From Pseudomonadota bacterium (GTDB lineage: Bacteria; Pseudomonadota; Alphaproteobacteria; Rhizobiales; Xanthobacteraceae), in the NCBI GenBank assembly GCA_023391175.1, contig JAEWBL010000570.1, positions 1 through 8,746 on the forward strand: DNA of 8,746 bases, given 5' to 3'. The position numbers and the translations under genes are program-made. Below, in pieces: positions 1 to 7,517 of this stretch. The notes under the pieces are model-generated. The model made no database searches. It worked only from the letters and a program-made list of their open reading frames with translations, and had not been told where the DNA came from. Numbering within the stretch: the first letter of the stretch is position 1; each line of letters starts with the position of its first letter.

Positions 1-1951
1 CATTACGACCCAGCAGCGCGACGACTTCGCCCGGCTGAACCACCAGGTCCAGACCATCAAGGACGGTGCCTCCGCCATAGCCGGCGAAAATGCCTTCGAC
101 CTTGAGCAGCGGAGCCGCGGACGCAGCGGACGTGGCGACCGGACGATCCGCGGCGGCGCGCGGTGGCGGCAGCGCCTTGCCATGGGCACTGCCCAGGTAG
201 GCTGCGATCACCTCCGGATGCCCGGCCACCTCGGACGGCTTGCCATCGGCGATCAATCGGCCCTGATGCAGCACGGTGATGCGGTCCGACATGGACAGGA
301 CGCGGTCGATGTCGTGCTCGATGAGCAGCACCGCGTAGGACTTCGCGAGGCGCTGGATCAGGCGGCTGACGACCTTGCGATCGGACTCGGCAAGGCCGGC
401 CAGCGGTTCGTCGAGCAGCAGAAGCTTGGCTTCCGTCGCCAGCGACATAGCGATTTCCAGCAGGCGCTTTTCGCCGTGCGCGAGCGATGCGCACGTCTCT
501 CCCGCCCGGTCTGCCAGGCCCACGGCATCGAGCAGCGACCACACCTTGGCGTTCGCGGCTTCGTTGTCATAGGCGTCGTTCCAGTAGCCGCCCCACTGGT
601 GCTGCGCGGCCTGCACCGCGATGCGCACGTTCTCAAAGGTCGTGAGGTTTGGAAATACGCTCAGGATCTGGAACGAGCGCGACATGCCGAGCCGCGCCCG
701 CTTGTGCGGCGCCAGATGCTGGATCGGCTTGCCTTCGAACAGGATGGCGCCGGCATCGATCTTGTGAACGCCGGTGAGGAGATTGAACAAGGTCGTCTTG
801 CCCGCGCCGTTGGGACCGATCAGGCTGTGCAGGCCGATCCGGCTCACCTCCAGCGAGACTGCCTCTTGGGTGACGATCGAGCCGAAGCGCTTCGACACGT
901 TCTCGATCAGGAGAATTGGCGTCGATGAGTCCGAAACGACGGCCTGGGCCGATGTGAGCGGCGCAATCTTCGACGGACGGGGCGGGATCACCGACCGGGT
1001 CAGCGTCCAGCGGCTGCGCCCCATCAGGCGTTGGAAAATGCCTTGCACGCCCTCATGGGACAGCAGGGCAAAGGCGATGATGATAGGAGCGAAGAGCAGC
1101 CACCAGTTCTCAGTGATCGCGCTCAGGCGGTCTTCAAGGGTGATGAAGATGATGGCGCCCCACAGCGGGCCCAGGAAGTGGTGCACGCCGCCCAGCGCCG
1201 CCATCAGCACCGGGTCGCCGGCATGCTGCCAGCTCAGATTGTTGGCATAGACGCCTTGCAGCAGCAGCGACATGAGGCCACCCGCCACGCCGATGACGCC
1301 GCCCGCGACGATGAGCGCGATCAGCTTCGTGCGGTAGGTGTCGAAGCCGAGGCTCGATACGCGCTGCTCGTTGTCGCGGATCGCCTGCATCAGCCGGCCG
1401 AACGGAGCGTGCGCCAGGCGCCACATGACCCAGCAGCTTCCCAGAACCGTGACCAGCGCGAAGACGTGGAACGACACCGCCGAGCCGAACAGGGGCCGCT
1501 CGACATTCTGCAGGCCGTTCTCGCCGCCGGTCACGCTGGTCCATTTGAACGCGATTTCGAAGGCGATCTGCGAACAGGCCAGCGTCAGCAGCGAGAAATA
1601 AAGGCCGCGCCGCCGCAGGATGACGGCACCGACGACCAGGGCCAGAAGCAGCGAGAACAGAGCGGCGATGATGATGCCGGTGATCTCGTTGCCGCCGAGC
1701 ATGCCGCTGCCGATGGCAAGCGCGTAACTGGCGCAACCAAAGAAGAACGAGGCACCGAACGGGACCAGTCCAACATAGCCGATCAGGAAATTCACCCCGC
1801 CGGCATAGAGCGTGTAGATGGCGATCTGGGTGATGCGATGGATCGGCATGCCCGTGGCGAGCGCGATGCCCGTTGCCGCGATCAGCACCACCGTCATGAT
1901 GAAGATGGGGTGGTCCCAAAGGCGGTAAGGAATTGAGCGACCATTTCTCAT
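1..1951 (-). CDS. Fused Liv-type ABC transporter: LivM permease + LivG ATPase + start of LivF ATPase (partial at left edge)
   Basis: One uninterrupted minus-strand frame of 650 full codons, open at base 1, joins three subunits that are normally separate in HAAT (branched-chain amino acid-type) importers. Residues 1-325 are a hydrophobic LivM permease, with GYVGLVPFGASFFFG near residue 60 and the ATPase-contacting loop QAIRDNEQRVSSLGFD. Residues about 346-590 are LivG: Walker A GPNGAGKTT (379-387), LSVFPNLTTFENV, signature LAHGEKRLLEIA, Walker B LLLLDEPLAGL and H-loop LLIEHD. An Ala/Pro-rich linker follows. From about residue 615 a LivF domain begins (LLKVEGIFAGYGGGTVLDGL) and is cut within Walker A (ALLGRN). 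The start ATG at 1951 overlaps the livH stop as ATGA, implying translational coupling. I infer that about 200 further LivF residues lie beyond the edge, giving roughly 850 aa in all. The reading frame is certain; the transported compound is unknown. Confidence 0.93.
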   Translation of the reverse strand, partial: MRNGRSIPYRLWDHPIFIMTVVLIAATGIALATGMPIHRITQIAIYTLYAGGVNFLIGYVGLVPFGASFFFGCASYALAIGSGMLGGNEITGIIIAALFSLLLALVVGAVILRRRGLYFSLLTLACSQIAFEIAFKWTSVTGGENGLQNVERPLFGSAVSFHVFALVTVLGSCWVMWRLAHAPFGRLMQAIRDNEQRVSSLGFDTYRTKLIALIVAGGVIGVAGGLMSLLLQGVYANNLSWQHAGDPVLMAALGGVHHFLGPLWGAIIFITLEDRLSAITENWWLLFAPIIIAFALLSHEGVQGIFQRLMGRSRWTLTRSVIPPRPSKIAPLTSAQAVVSDSSTPILLIENVSKRFGSIVTQEAVSLEVSRIGLHSLIGPNGAGKTTLFNLLTGVHKIDAGAILFEGKPIQHLAPHKRARLGMSRSFQILSVFPNLTTFENVRIAVQAAQHQWGGYWNDAYDNEAANAKVWSLLDAVGLADRAGETCASLAHGEKRLLEIAMSLATEAKLLLLDEPLAGLAESDRKVVSRLIQRLAKSYAVLLIEHDIDRVLSMSDRITVLHQGRLIADGKPSEVAGHPEVIAAYLGSAHGKALPPPRAAADRPVATSAASAAPLLKVEGIFAGYGGGTVLDGLDLVVQPGEVVALLGRN

Positions 1952-2817
1952 TCGAATCGCTCCCAGCGCTCGCCGAACAGGCCGCGCGGCCGAAGCAGCA
2001 TGATTGCAAACATGAGGACGTACATCGAAGCTGCGGCAGCCTCGGGCTTGAACTGGATCGTCAGTGACGTGACGATTCCGACGGCGAGCCCGGCCACGAC
2101 CGCGCCCCGGAACGATCCGAGACCGCCGATGGCGACGACGACAAAGGCCGGCATCACCGCATTCGCCGCCATCGAGGGCGAGACCGTCCAGAGCGGGGCG
2201 GCAAGGACGCCGGCAATGGCGGCGAGCCCGCAGCCGAGGCCGAACACCGCCGTGAGAACGCGCGGCAGGTTGATGCCCAGCAGTTCCACCATTTCGGGAT
2301 CCCGGCTGCCGGCGCGCAGAACCCGGCCATACGGCGTCCAGGCCAGAAAGGCCCACAGGCCGAGCAGGGTCGCGATGGTGGCACCGAGCACAGCGACGCG
2401 ATACTTTGTGATCAGCAGCGGCCCGGCCTCGACGACCCCGAGCAGGGCGGGCGGCGCGTTGAAGGGCTTGCCATCCGCCCCCCAGATATAGCGGATCAGC
2501 GCTTCGATCAGCAGAGCAAGCGCGAACGTCACGATCAGGCTCAGCAACGGCTCCTTGCCGTAGAGGCGACGGATGATCGTCACCTCCACGAGCATGCCCA
2601 CCAAGCCGACCAGGAGCGGTGCAAAGATCACCGCCGGCCAGCCGAACAGCTGAAACAATTGCCAGGCCGCGTAGGCACCGAGCGCAAAGAACGCGCCGTG
2701 CGCGAAATTAATCACGCCGAGCAGTCCGAACGTGATGGAAAGTCCCACGGCAATCAGGACGTAGATGAAGCCAAGGACGAGACCATTGGCCGTCTGTGAG
2801 ACGAGGGTGTCAAGCAT
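1948..2817 (-). CDS. livH: Liv-type ABC transporter permease LivH
   Basis: This is a 289-aa inner-membrane permease of the LivH family and would pair with the LivM domain encoded immediately downstream. It is hydrophobic throughout, with about eight likely membrane segments. The family signature FGLLGVINFAHGAFFALGAYA lies at residues 30-50. The cytoplasmic coupling loop that contacts the ATPases (RAGSRDPEMVELLGIN) is at about 168-183, and the conserved VVVAIGGLGSFRGAVVAG is at 226-243. Length is normal for LivH. The start at 2817 has a modest GGA-type ribosome site (AACGGATGGAAAC before ATG) and lies 54 bp after the binding-protein stop. The stop codon overlaps the start of the fused livM-livG-livF gene. 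Membership of the family is certain. The name livH denotes the family only: such permeases also move aromatic acids, amides and urea, so leucine transport should not be assumed. Confidence 0.93.
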   Translation of the reverse strand: MLDTLVSQTANGLVLGFIYVLIAVGLSITFGLLGVINFAHGAFFALGAYAAWQLFQLFGWPAVIFAPLLVGLVGMLVEVTIIRRLYGKEPLLSLIVTFALALLIEALIRYIWGADGKPFNAPPALLGVVEAGPLLITKYRVAVLGATIATLLGLWAFLAWTPYGRVLRAGSRDPEMVELLGINLPRVLTAVFGLGCGLAAIAGVLAAPLWTVSPSMAANAVMPAFVVVAIGGLGSFRGAVVAGLAVGIVTSLTIQFKPEAAAASMYVLMFAIMLLRPRGLFGERWERFE

Positions 2818-2871
2818 GTTTCCATCCGTTCGGAAGCTGCGACGAAACAGGGCGGCGCGCGACCTGCCGGC

Positions 2872-4107
2872 TCAGAGAGGCGGCATGTTGCAGCCAACCT
2901 CTTCCTTGGTGCCGAACGCCGTCTCCGTACTGGCTGCAGAGTCGGACGTATTCTTCAGAACGTCGAAATAGTCCCACTTGTCGGTGATCTGCTTTTTGAC
3001 GCCGACGATGACGGCGGGGCGCACCATCTGGTGATCCCATTCACGGAAGAAGAATGGGAAGGCCTCTTCGGCATTCTTCCACTTCTCCAGCTGGGTCACG
3101 ATCGCCTTCGGATCGGTGGACTTGGCGGCCTCGATCGATTCGAGCAGGGCACGCATACCGATCCAGCCCGACCACGTCTTATCGGATGGCGGCTCGTGAT
3201 ACTTCTTCTCGAAATCGGCGGTCATTTTCTTCTCCGCCGCCGTATTCTTGGGATTGTTGTAATACCACGGCTTCACGTAGATTCCGGTCGACGCCTGGGC
3301 ACCGACGTCCCAGAAATCGGTATCGGTCACGGCGATGGCGGCGTAGGGGATCTTGTCCTTCATCCCCATCTCGTTCCACTGCTTGAGGAAGTTCGAGAAA
3401 TCGCCGCCCACGAGGCCGCCGACGACGACATCAGGCTTCGCCTGGCGAATCTTCAGGATGTAGGAGCTGTAGTCGGCGGTATTGATCGGAACTTCATCCA
3501 CGCCAACTTCAGTTGCGCCCACTTTCTTGAGCAGGGCGCGCGAGGCGCGGAGAATGTCCTGCCCGAAGGCATAGGACGCCGTGATGAAGTAGACCTTCTT
3601 GCCGATCTGCGAGACGTAAGGCATCAGGCCTTCCATCTGGACCGGCACGGTCGCCTGGGTCCGGAATGTATAGCGGCTGCAGCTCTTGCCGGTGATCTCG
3701 CTGGCCGCAGCGCCGGTCAGGATCAGCGGGATCTTCTCGCGATTGGCGACGCTCATCATCGCCAGCGCCGACGAGCTGTAGTTGCCACCGACGACGGCAA
3801 CCACTTTGCTCTCGTCAACCAGCCTCTGCATGTTCTGCTGGGAAACTTGCGGATTGGGCTCGTCGAGCCACACCAGCTCGATGGGACGACCGAGCACCTT
3901 GCCGCCGGCCTGCTCCACGGCGAGTTCGCTGCCGCGCTGCAGATACTGGCCGATGGCGGCGCCGGGACCCTGTTTCGAGTAGATCAGGCCAATGCGGATG
4001 GGCTCTGCGGACTGCGCATAAGCAGCCCCAAGGCCCAAGGTTGAGAGCGCCACGGCACCGGCAATGGCACCGATGAAGGCTCTTCGCTGAGTAGGACTTT
4101 TCGTCAT
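2872..4107 (-). CDS. Periplasmic substrate-binding protein of the Liv-type ABC transporter
   Basis: A 411-aa type I periplasmic binding protein (LivK/Leu-Ile-Val-binding fold) that captures the ligand and delivers it to LivH/LivM. Residues 1-31 are a signal peptide, cleaved probably after AYA31. Its start, TQRRAFIG (residues 6-13), carries a twin-arginine pattern close to the Tat consensus. The mature part opens with PIRIGLIYSKQGPGA and holds the hinge-type motifs VVAVVGGNYSSSALA (about 102-116) and YAFGQDILRASRALLKKVGA (about 179-198). WDHQMVRPAVIVGVK (about 357-371) is the typical late strand. Mature-part cysteines include C143 and C406. I chose the ATG at 4107 because a strong GGGAGGAG ribosome site sits 7 nt upstream and a full signal peptide follows. 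A longer in-frame start at 4206 would overlap the upstream gene and bury the signal. The ligand is not identifiable from sequence; with the neighbouring enzymes, an organic acid is a reasonable guess. Confidence 0.9.
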   Translation of the reverse strand: MTKSPTQRRAFIGAIAGAVALSTLGLGAAYAQSAEPIRIGLIYSKQGPGAAIGQYLQRGSELAVEQAGGKVLGRPIELVWLDEPNPQVSQQNMQRLVDESKVVAVVGGNYSSSALAMMSVANREKIPLILTGAAASEITGKSCSRYTFRTQATVPVQMEGLMPYVSQIGKKVYFITASYAFGQDILRASRALLKKVGATEVGVDEVPINTADYSSYILKIRQAKPDVVVGGLVGGDFSNFLKQWNEMGMKDKIPYAAIAVTDTDFWDVGAQASTGIYVKPWYYNNPKNTAAEKKMTADFEKKYHEPPSDKTWSGWIGMRALLESIEAAKSTDPKAIVTQLEKWKNAEEAFPFFFREWDHQMVRPAVIVGVKKQITDKWDYFDVLKNTSDSAASTETAFGTKEEVGCNMPPL

Positions 4108-4114
4108 GTTGGTT

Positions 4115-4122
4115 CTCCTCCC
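4115..4122 (-). promoter_or_regulatory. Strong ribosome binding site of the binding-protein gene
   Basis: On the minus strand GGGAGGAG ends 7 nt before the ATG at 4107. It is the best Shine-Dalgarno match in the operon and follows an A/C-rich, apparently unstructured leader within the 35-bp gap after the ThDP gene. It fixes the start of the binding protein. It also fits the common need to make more periplasmic receptor than permease (inference). Confidence 0.75.
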
Positions 4123-4142
4123 GTGTTGTTTTGTGTTTTGCT

Positions 4143-5933
4143 TCAGGTCGTGCGGTGGGGTTTGCCGAAAATCGGTTCTTTGAAGGGGATGGGGGGCAAT
4201 TCCCATGTGCCGGTCGACGGTGGCCGCACATCCGAATCGACATGCACGTCGATCACACAGGGGCGACGGTTCTTGATCGCCGCCTCGACGGCGCCACGCA
4301 GATCCTCGCTGCGGGTGACGGTCACGCCGTCGGCGCCGCAGGCGCGCGCCCAGGCCGCAAAGTCGGGATTGTAACGATCGCCGCCGGGGCCCTGGTTGCC
4401 CTTGTAGAAGGCGGTGCCGAGTTCGCGGCCTTCAAACAGGCCGTATTGCAGGTCGCGGATGGCACCCCAGGCGAAGTTGTTCCACACGATCCAGATGCAG
4501 GGCAGGTCATATTCGACCGCCGTGGCGACCACGTAGGGCGCCATCATGAAGCCGCCGTCGCCGACCACCGCCACGCAGGGACGATCGGGCGCCGCCAGCT
4601 GCGCACCGAGGATGCCGCAGACGCCGAAGCCCATCGACGAATAGCCCCAGCTGTTCAGCATGCTCTGCGAGCGCTTGGGCTTCCAGAACTGCATGAACCA
4701 GTTGTGGTGCACACCGGAATCGAGCGAGAGGATGACATCGTCGGGCAGGACGTCGAGCAGGGCGCCGACGACATATTCCGGCCGGATCGGCGTCGTCACC
4801 GAACTGAAGTTGGGGCGCACGAACGCCTCCCACTCGGCAACCCACTTTGCCACGTCCTCGCGCCATGGCGCAAAGGCTTCGCGGGTGATCTCGGGGCGCT
4901 CCGGCAGCGCGGCAATCATCTGGGCGGCGAACGCCTTGGCGTCGGCGATGATGCCGAGGGTCGGCGGGTAGTTGCGGCCGAGCTCGGCCGGATCGATATC
5001 GACCTGCAGCAGCTTTGTGTTCGGGAAATTCCATGAATAGCCGGGATGCCAGCTCGACGACGAGCGATCATCGAAGCGCGTGCCGATGCAGATCACCAGA
5101 TCCGCAAAACGGCCGGCCTGGTTCGCCGGATAGGCCCCATTTCGACCGATGAAGCCGAGCGTGAGGGGGTCATCGGCGGGAACACAACCCATGCCATTCG
5201 GCGACGTGATGACCGGAATGCCCAGCTTGTGCTGCAACTCCGCGATCTCGGGGCCGGCTTCCGCGAGCGTCGTGCCGTGGCCGATGAAGAAGACGGGACG
5301 CTTCGCGCGCGACAGGAGATCGAGGGCCGCCGCCACATCGTCAGCGCTGGCGCTCGGACGGTGCCCCCCATGCACATGGGACCGGGGCGGAAGCTCGACG
5401 TCGTCTTCCTCCTGGAAAACGTTATAGGGGATGTCGAGGTTGACCGGTCCGGGGCGGCCCGTGACCATGGTATCGAAGCCCTGACGCAGCGCCAGGGGCA
5501 GCATGTCGACGCGGCTGGGCTGGAACGAGCGCTTCACCACCGGGCGAAGAACCTGGGCGAAGTCGGCCTGGTTATGCGCGTACAGCTCCTGGAACGGCCC
5601 GCGATTGGCCTGGGAGGTCGGCACGTTGGCGGTGATGGCCATGAAGGTGGAGGAATCCGCCAGCGCCGTCGCGAGCGACATGACCATGTTGGCCGACCCC
5701 GGCCCGGTCGATGTCAGCGTGGCGACGGGCTGATGCTTCACGCGGAAATATGCGTCCGCCATATGCCCGGCGCACTGTTCATGACGCGGGGACACCAGCT
5801 TGACCTTGTCGCGTACGGCGTGCAGCGCGTCCAGGATGCCGACGTTACCGTGTCCGCAGATCCCAAAGACGAAGGGCACGTTCTGCTTGACAAGATACTC
5901 GGCGATGACTTCGCCACCCTTCATTTTTGCCAT
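4143..5933 (-). CDS. ThDP-dependent enzyme, acetolactate synthase-like (2-oxoacid decarboxylase/carboligase)
   Basis: A 596-aa cytoplasmic enzyme with the full three-domain ThDP fold. The N-terminal pyrimidine-binding domain holds the cofactor-activating Glu52 in PRHEQCAGHMADAY, then TSTGPGSAN (74-82) and GPFQE (112-116), the latter matching the AHAS active-site FQE. The middle domain (about 190-345) includes GTRFDDR and LLQVDIDPAELGRN, as in AHAS. The C-terminal pyrophosphate domain has GDG (458-460) through WNN (484-486), the Mg-ThDP motif. No regulatory small subunit (IlvH/IlvN) is adjacent, and the gene sits with an aldehyde dehydrogenase and a transporter. A catabolic role on a 2-oxo acid is therefore more likely than valine/isoleucine synthesis (inference). 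The TSTGPG segment differs from the HSAAG region of benzoylformate decarboxylase, and the protein is much longer than typical phosphonopyruvate or sulfopyruvate decarboxylase subunits. An AGGA site lies 7 nt before the start, 34 bp after the dehydrogenase stop. Fold is certain, substrate unknown. Confidence 0.9.
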   Translation of the reverse strand: MAKMKGGEVIAEYLVKQNVPFVFGICGHGNVGILDALHAVRDKVKLVSPRHEQCAGHMADAYFRVKHQPVATLTSTGPGSANMVMSLATALADSSTFMAITANVPTSQANRGPFQELYAHNQADFAQVLRPVVKRSFQPSRVDMLPLALRQGFDTMVTGRPGPVNLDIPYNVFQEEDDVELPPRSHVHGGHRPSASADDVAAALDLLSRAKRPVFFIGHGTTLAEAGPEIAELQHKLGIPVITSPNGMGCVPADDPLTLGFIGRNGAYPANQAGRFADLVICIGTRFDDRSSSSWHPGYSWNFPNTKLLQVDIDPAELGRNYPPTLGIIADAKAFAAQMIAALPERPEITREAFAPWREDVAKWVAEWEAFVRPNFSSVTTPIRPEYVVGALLDVLPDDVILSLDSGVHHNWFMQFWKPKRSQSMLNSWGYSSMGFGVCGILGAQLAAPDRPCVAVVGDGGFMMAPYVVATAVEYDLPCIWIVWNNFAWGAIRDLQYGLFEGRELGTAFYKGNQGPGGDRYNPDFAAWARACGADGVTVTRSEDLRGAVEAAIKNRRPCVIDVHVDSDVRPPSTGTWELPPIPFKEPIFGKPHRTT

Positions 5934-5967
5934 AACTTTTTCCTATGGTTCTCGGCCGCCAAGCATC

Positions 5968-7419
5968 TCAGGCCAAGATGGTGATCATGCGTTCTTCGCT
6001 CATCTCGCGGATCGCGTAGTGCGGGCCTTCCCGCCCGAAGCCGCTGTCCTTGGAGCCGCCATAGGGCATGACGTCGACACGAGAACTCGGCGTCTCGTTG
6101 ATGTGGACGCCGCCCACCTGCAGCTTGAGGGCGGCCTGCATCGCAACATCGATACGCTTGGTGAAGATGCCGGCGGCCAGGCCGAACGGCGTGGAATTGA
6201 TGCGCGCGATCGCCTCGTCCATCGAATCGAACGGCGCGACGCAGAGCACGGGTCCGAACACTTCCTGGCAGCCGAGTGGCGTGTTCGACTGGACGTCGGT
6301 GAGTAGGGCCGGCGGAACGACGGCGCCCTCGCGTTTGCCGCCCGCCAGGAGACGCGCACCGTGATCGACCGCGTGTCGGATCCAAGCTTCGATGCGCCGC
6401 GCCGATGCTTCGCTGATCACTGGCCCGACCACCGTCCTGTCATCGGCCGGATCGCCGTATGGCAGCGCCTTCACCATCGGCACCAGGCGATCGATCACGG
6501 GCTCCATCAGAGGCCGCTGCACCAACAGGAGCTGGATCGAGGTGCAGACCTGCCCGGCCTTGCGATAGCTGGCGTTGATCACCTTCGGCAGCGCGACGTC
6601 GAGATCGGCGTCCTCGCAGAGAATGCAATGGGCGATCGAACCGAGTTCCATCTGCGTGCGCCGCAGGCCGGCGGCCGCCTGGATCGACCGTCCCACCTCG
6701 GTGCTGCCAGTGAAGGCGTAGAAACGCACCAGCGGCTCCTGGAGCAGCCATTGCGCGACCTCGGCATCCCCATGGAGGACCGACATCAAGCCCGAGGGAA
6801 GTCCCGCTTCGAGGAGACACTCGGCCATGATGCAGGACGACATAGGCGTATGCAGCGATGGCTTCAGGACCACGGCGTTGCCGGCGGCCAGCGCGGGGCC
6901 GACCTTGTGGGCGACCGTGTTCAACGGCGCGTTGAACGGCGTGATGGCACAGATGACCCCGAGCGGCACGCGCAGGGTGAAGCCGAGCCGCCCGGCCTGG
7001 CCGGCCGCGCCCTCGATGGGAACCGTTTGGCCGCGAAAGTTGCGAGCTTCCTCGGCGGAGAGCCCGAATGTGACCGCGGTGCGCCGGACCTCGCCCATGG
7101 CATCGCGGCGCGGAAAGCCCGCCTCCTTGCCCAGCACGTCGGCAAGCTCTTCCGCCCGCTGCTCGATCAACGCGGCGGCACGATCGAGGATGGCCCCGCG
7201 CGCATAGGGAGTGAGTGTGCTGGCCTGAAAGGCCGCATCGGCCGCAGCAACGCACTCCGACACCTGTTGGCGAGACGGCAGTTGCACATACATGCACGGC
7301 TCAAGGCGGTACTTGTCCATCGCGGCCACAGCGGACGCGCCTTCCGTCCACTGGCCGCCGATCAACAGCCGGCAGGCAGGCAAAGCGGCCGTAATGTGCG
7401 GCGCCGCGGCATCTGCCAT
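5968..7419 (-). CDS. NAD(P)-dependent aldehyde dehydrogenase
   Basis: A 483-aa cytoplasmic enzyme of the aldehyde dehydrogenase superfamily, oxidising an aldehyde to an acid with NAD(P)+. The key residues are present: Asn163 in ITPFNAPLN (oxyanion hole), Lys186 in VVLKPS (cofactor), TGSTEVG (237-243), the general base Glu258 in MELGS, the nucleophile Cys292 in KAGQVCTSIQ, and Glu386 in QEVFGP (cofactor ribose). The end, MPYGGSKDSGFGREGP, is typical. The usual ELGGK motif reads ELGSIAH, as in the lactaldehyde/phosphonoacetaldehyde dehydrogenase-like branches, so benzaldehyde- or betaine aldehyde-type specificity is not favoured by that motif alone. It is the first gene of the operon, starting at 7419 behind a GGGGAG ribosome site 8 nt upstream. 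Its position ahead of a ThDP decarboxylase-type gene suggests it oxidises that enzyme's aldehyde product (inference). The exact substrate is unknown. Confidence 0.92.
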   Translation of the reverse strand: MADAAAPHITAALPACRLLIGGQWTEGASAVAAMDKYRLEPCMYVQLPSRQQVSECVAAADAAFQASTLTPYARGAILDRAAALIEQRAEELADVLGKEAGFPRRDAMGEVRRTAVTFGLSAEEARNFRGQTVPIEGAAGQAGRLGFTLRVPLGVICAITPFNAPLNTVAHKVGPALAAGNAVVLKPSLHTPMSSCIMAECLLEAGLPSGLMSVLHGDAEVAQWLLQEPLVRFYAFTGSTEVGRSIQAAAGLRRTQMELGSIAHCILCEDADLDVALPKVINASYRKAGQVCTSIQLLLVQRPLMEPVIDRLVPMVKALPYGDPADDRTVVGPVISEASARRIEAWIRHAVDHGARLLAGGKREGAVVPPALLTDVQSNTPLGCQEVFGPVLCVAPFDSMDEAIARINSTPFGLAAGIFTKRIDVAMQAALKLQVGGVHINETPSSRVDVMPYGGSKDSGFGREGPHYAIREMSEERMITILA

Positions 7420-7450
7420 TGCTTCAACTCCCCGTTTTCTCGTTCCTTTG

Positions 7451-7463
7451 CGGCTTAGAGCCG
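7451..7463. repeat. Short perfect inverted repeat in the operon leader
   Basis: CGGCT, TAG, AGCCG forms a perfect 5-bp stem with a 3-nt loop about 30 bp upstream of the aldehyde dehydrogenase start. It could be a small mRNA hairpin or a half of a protein site. It has no T-run, so it is not a terminator. It is small enough to be chance. Confidence 0.35.
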
Positions 7464-7496
7464 ATTGGGCATAAGCGAAAATACCGATTTACATTG

Positions 7497-7517
7497 GGTG
7501 CTATAAGCAGCACCTAT
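7497..7517. promoter_or_regulatory. Candidate LysR/Nac-type operator (ATA-N9-TAT)
   Basis: Bases 7503-7517 read ATA, nine bases, TAT. This is the short consensus known for Nac-type LysR regulators, and it contains the general LysR T-N11-A (T7504, A7516). It overlaps an inverted repeat GGTGCT-N6-AGCACC (7497-7502 and 7509-7514). The adjacent regulator is Nac-like, which makes the match meaningful, though a 6-base constraint can occur by chance. Binding is inferred, not shown. Confidence 0.5.

Noticed and set aside
182..1936. Plus-strand open frames opposite the fused transporter gene
   Set aside because: The minus-strand frame encodes unbroken LivM and LivG domains with all ABC motifs; the plus-strand products look like low-complexity shadows.
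2848..2866. Possible attenuator hairpin between the binding-protein and livH genes (CAGG...CCTG followed by TTT on the minus strand)
   Set aside because: The stem is only 4 bp with a large loop and three Ts, which is too weak to call.
4108..4206. Upstream in-frame start for the binding protein at 4206
   Set aside because: It would overlap the ThDP gene by more than 60 bp and place the signal peptide internally. The start at 4107 has a strong ribosome site.
3031..5036. Long open frames on the plus strand opposite the binding-protein and ThDP genes
   Set aside because: They mirror the codon bias of GC-rich minus-strand genes. Their translations are rich in Arg, His, Asp and Gly, with no recognisable motifs or ribosome sites.
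5046..7458. Long plus-strand open frames opposite the ThDP and aldehyde dehydrogenase genes
   Set aside because: Same mirror effect. The minus-strand products carry complete catalytic motifs, whereas these carry none.
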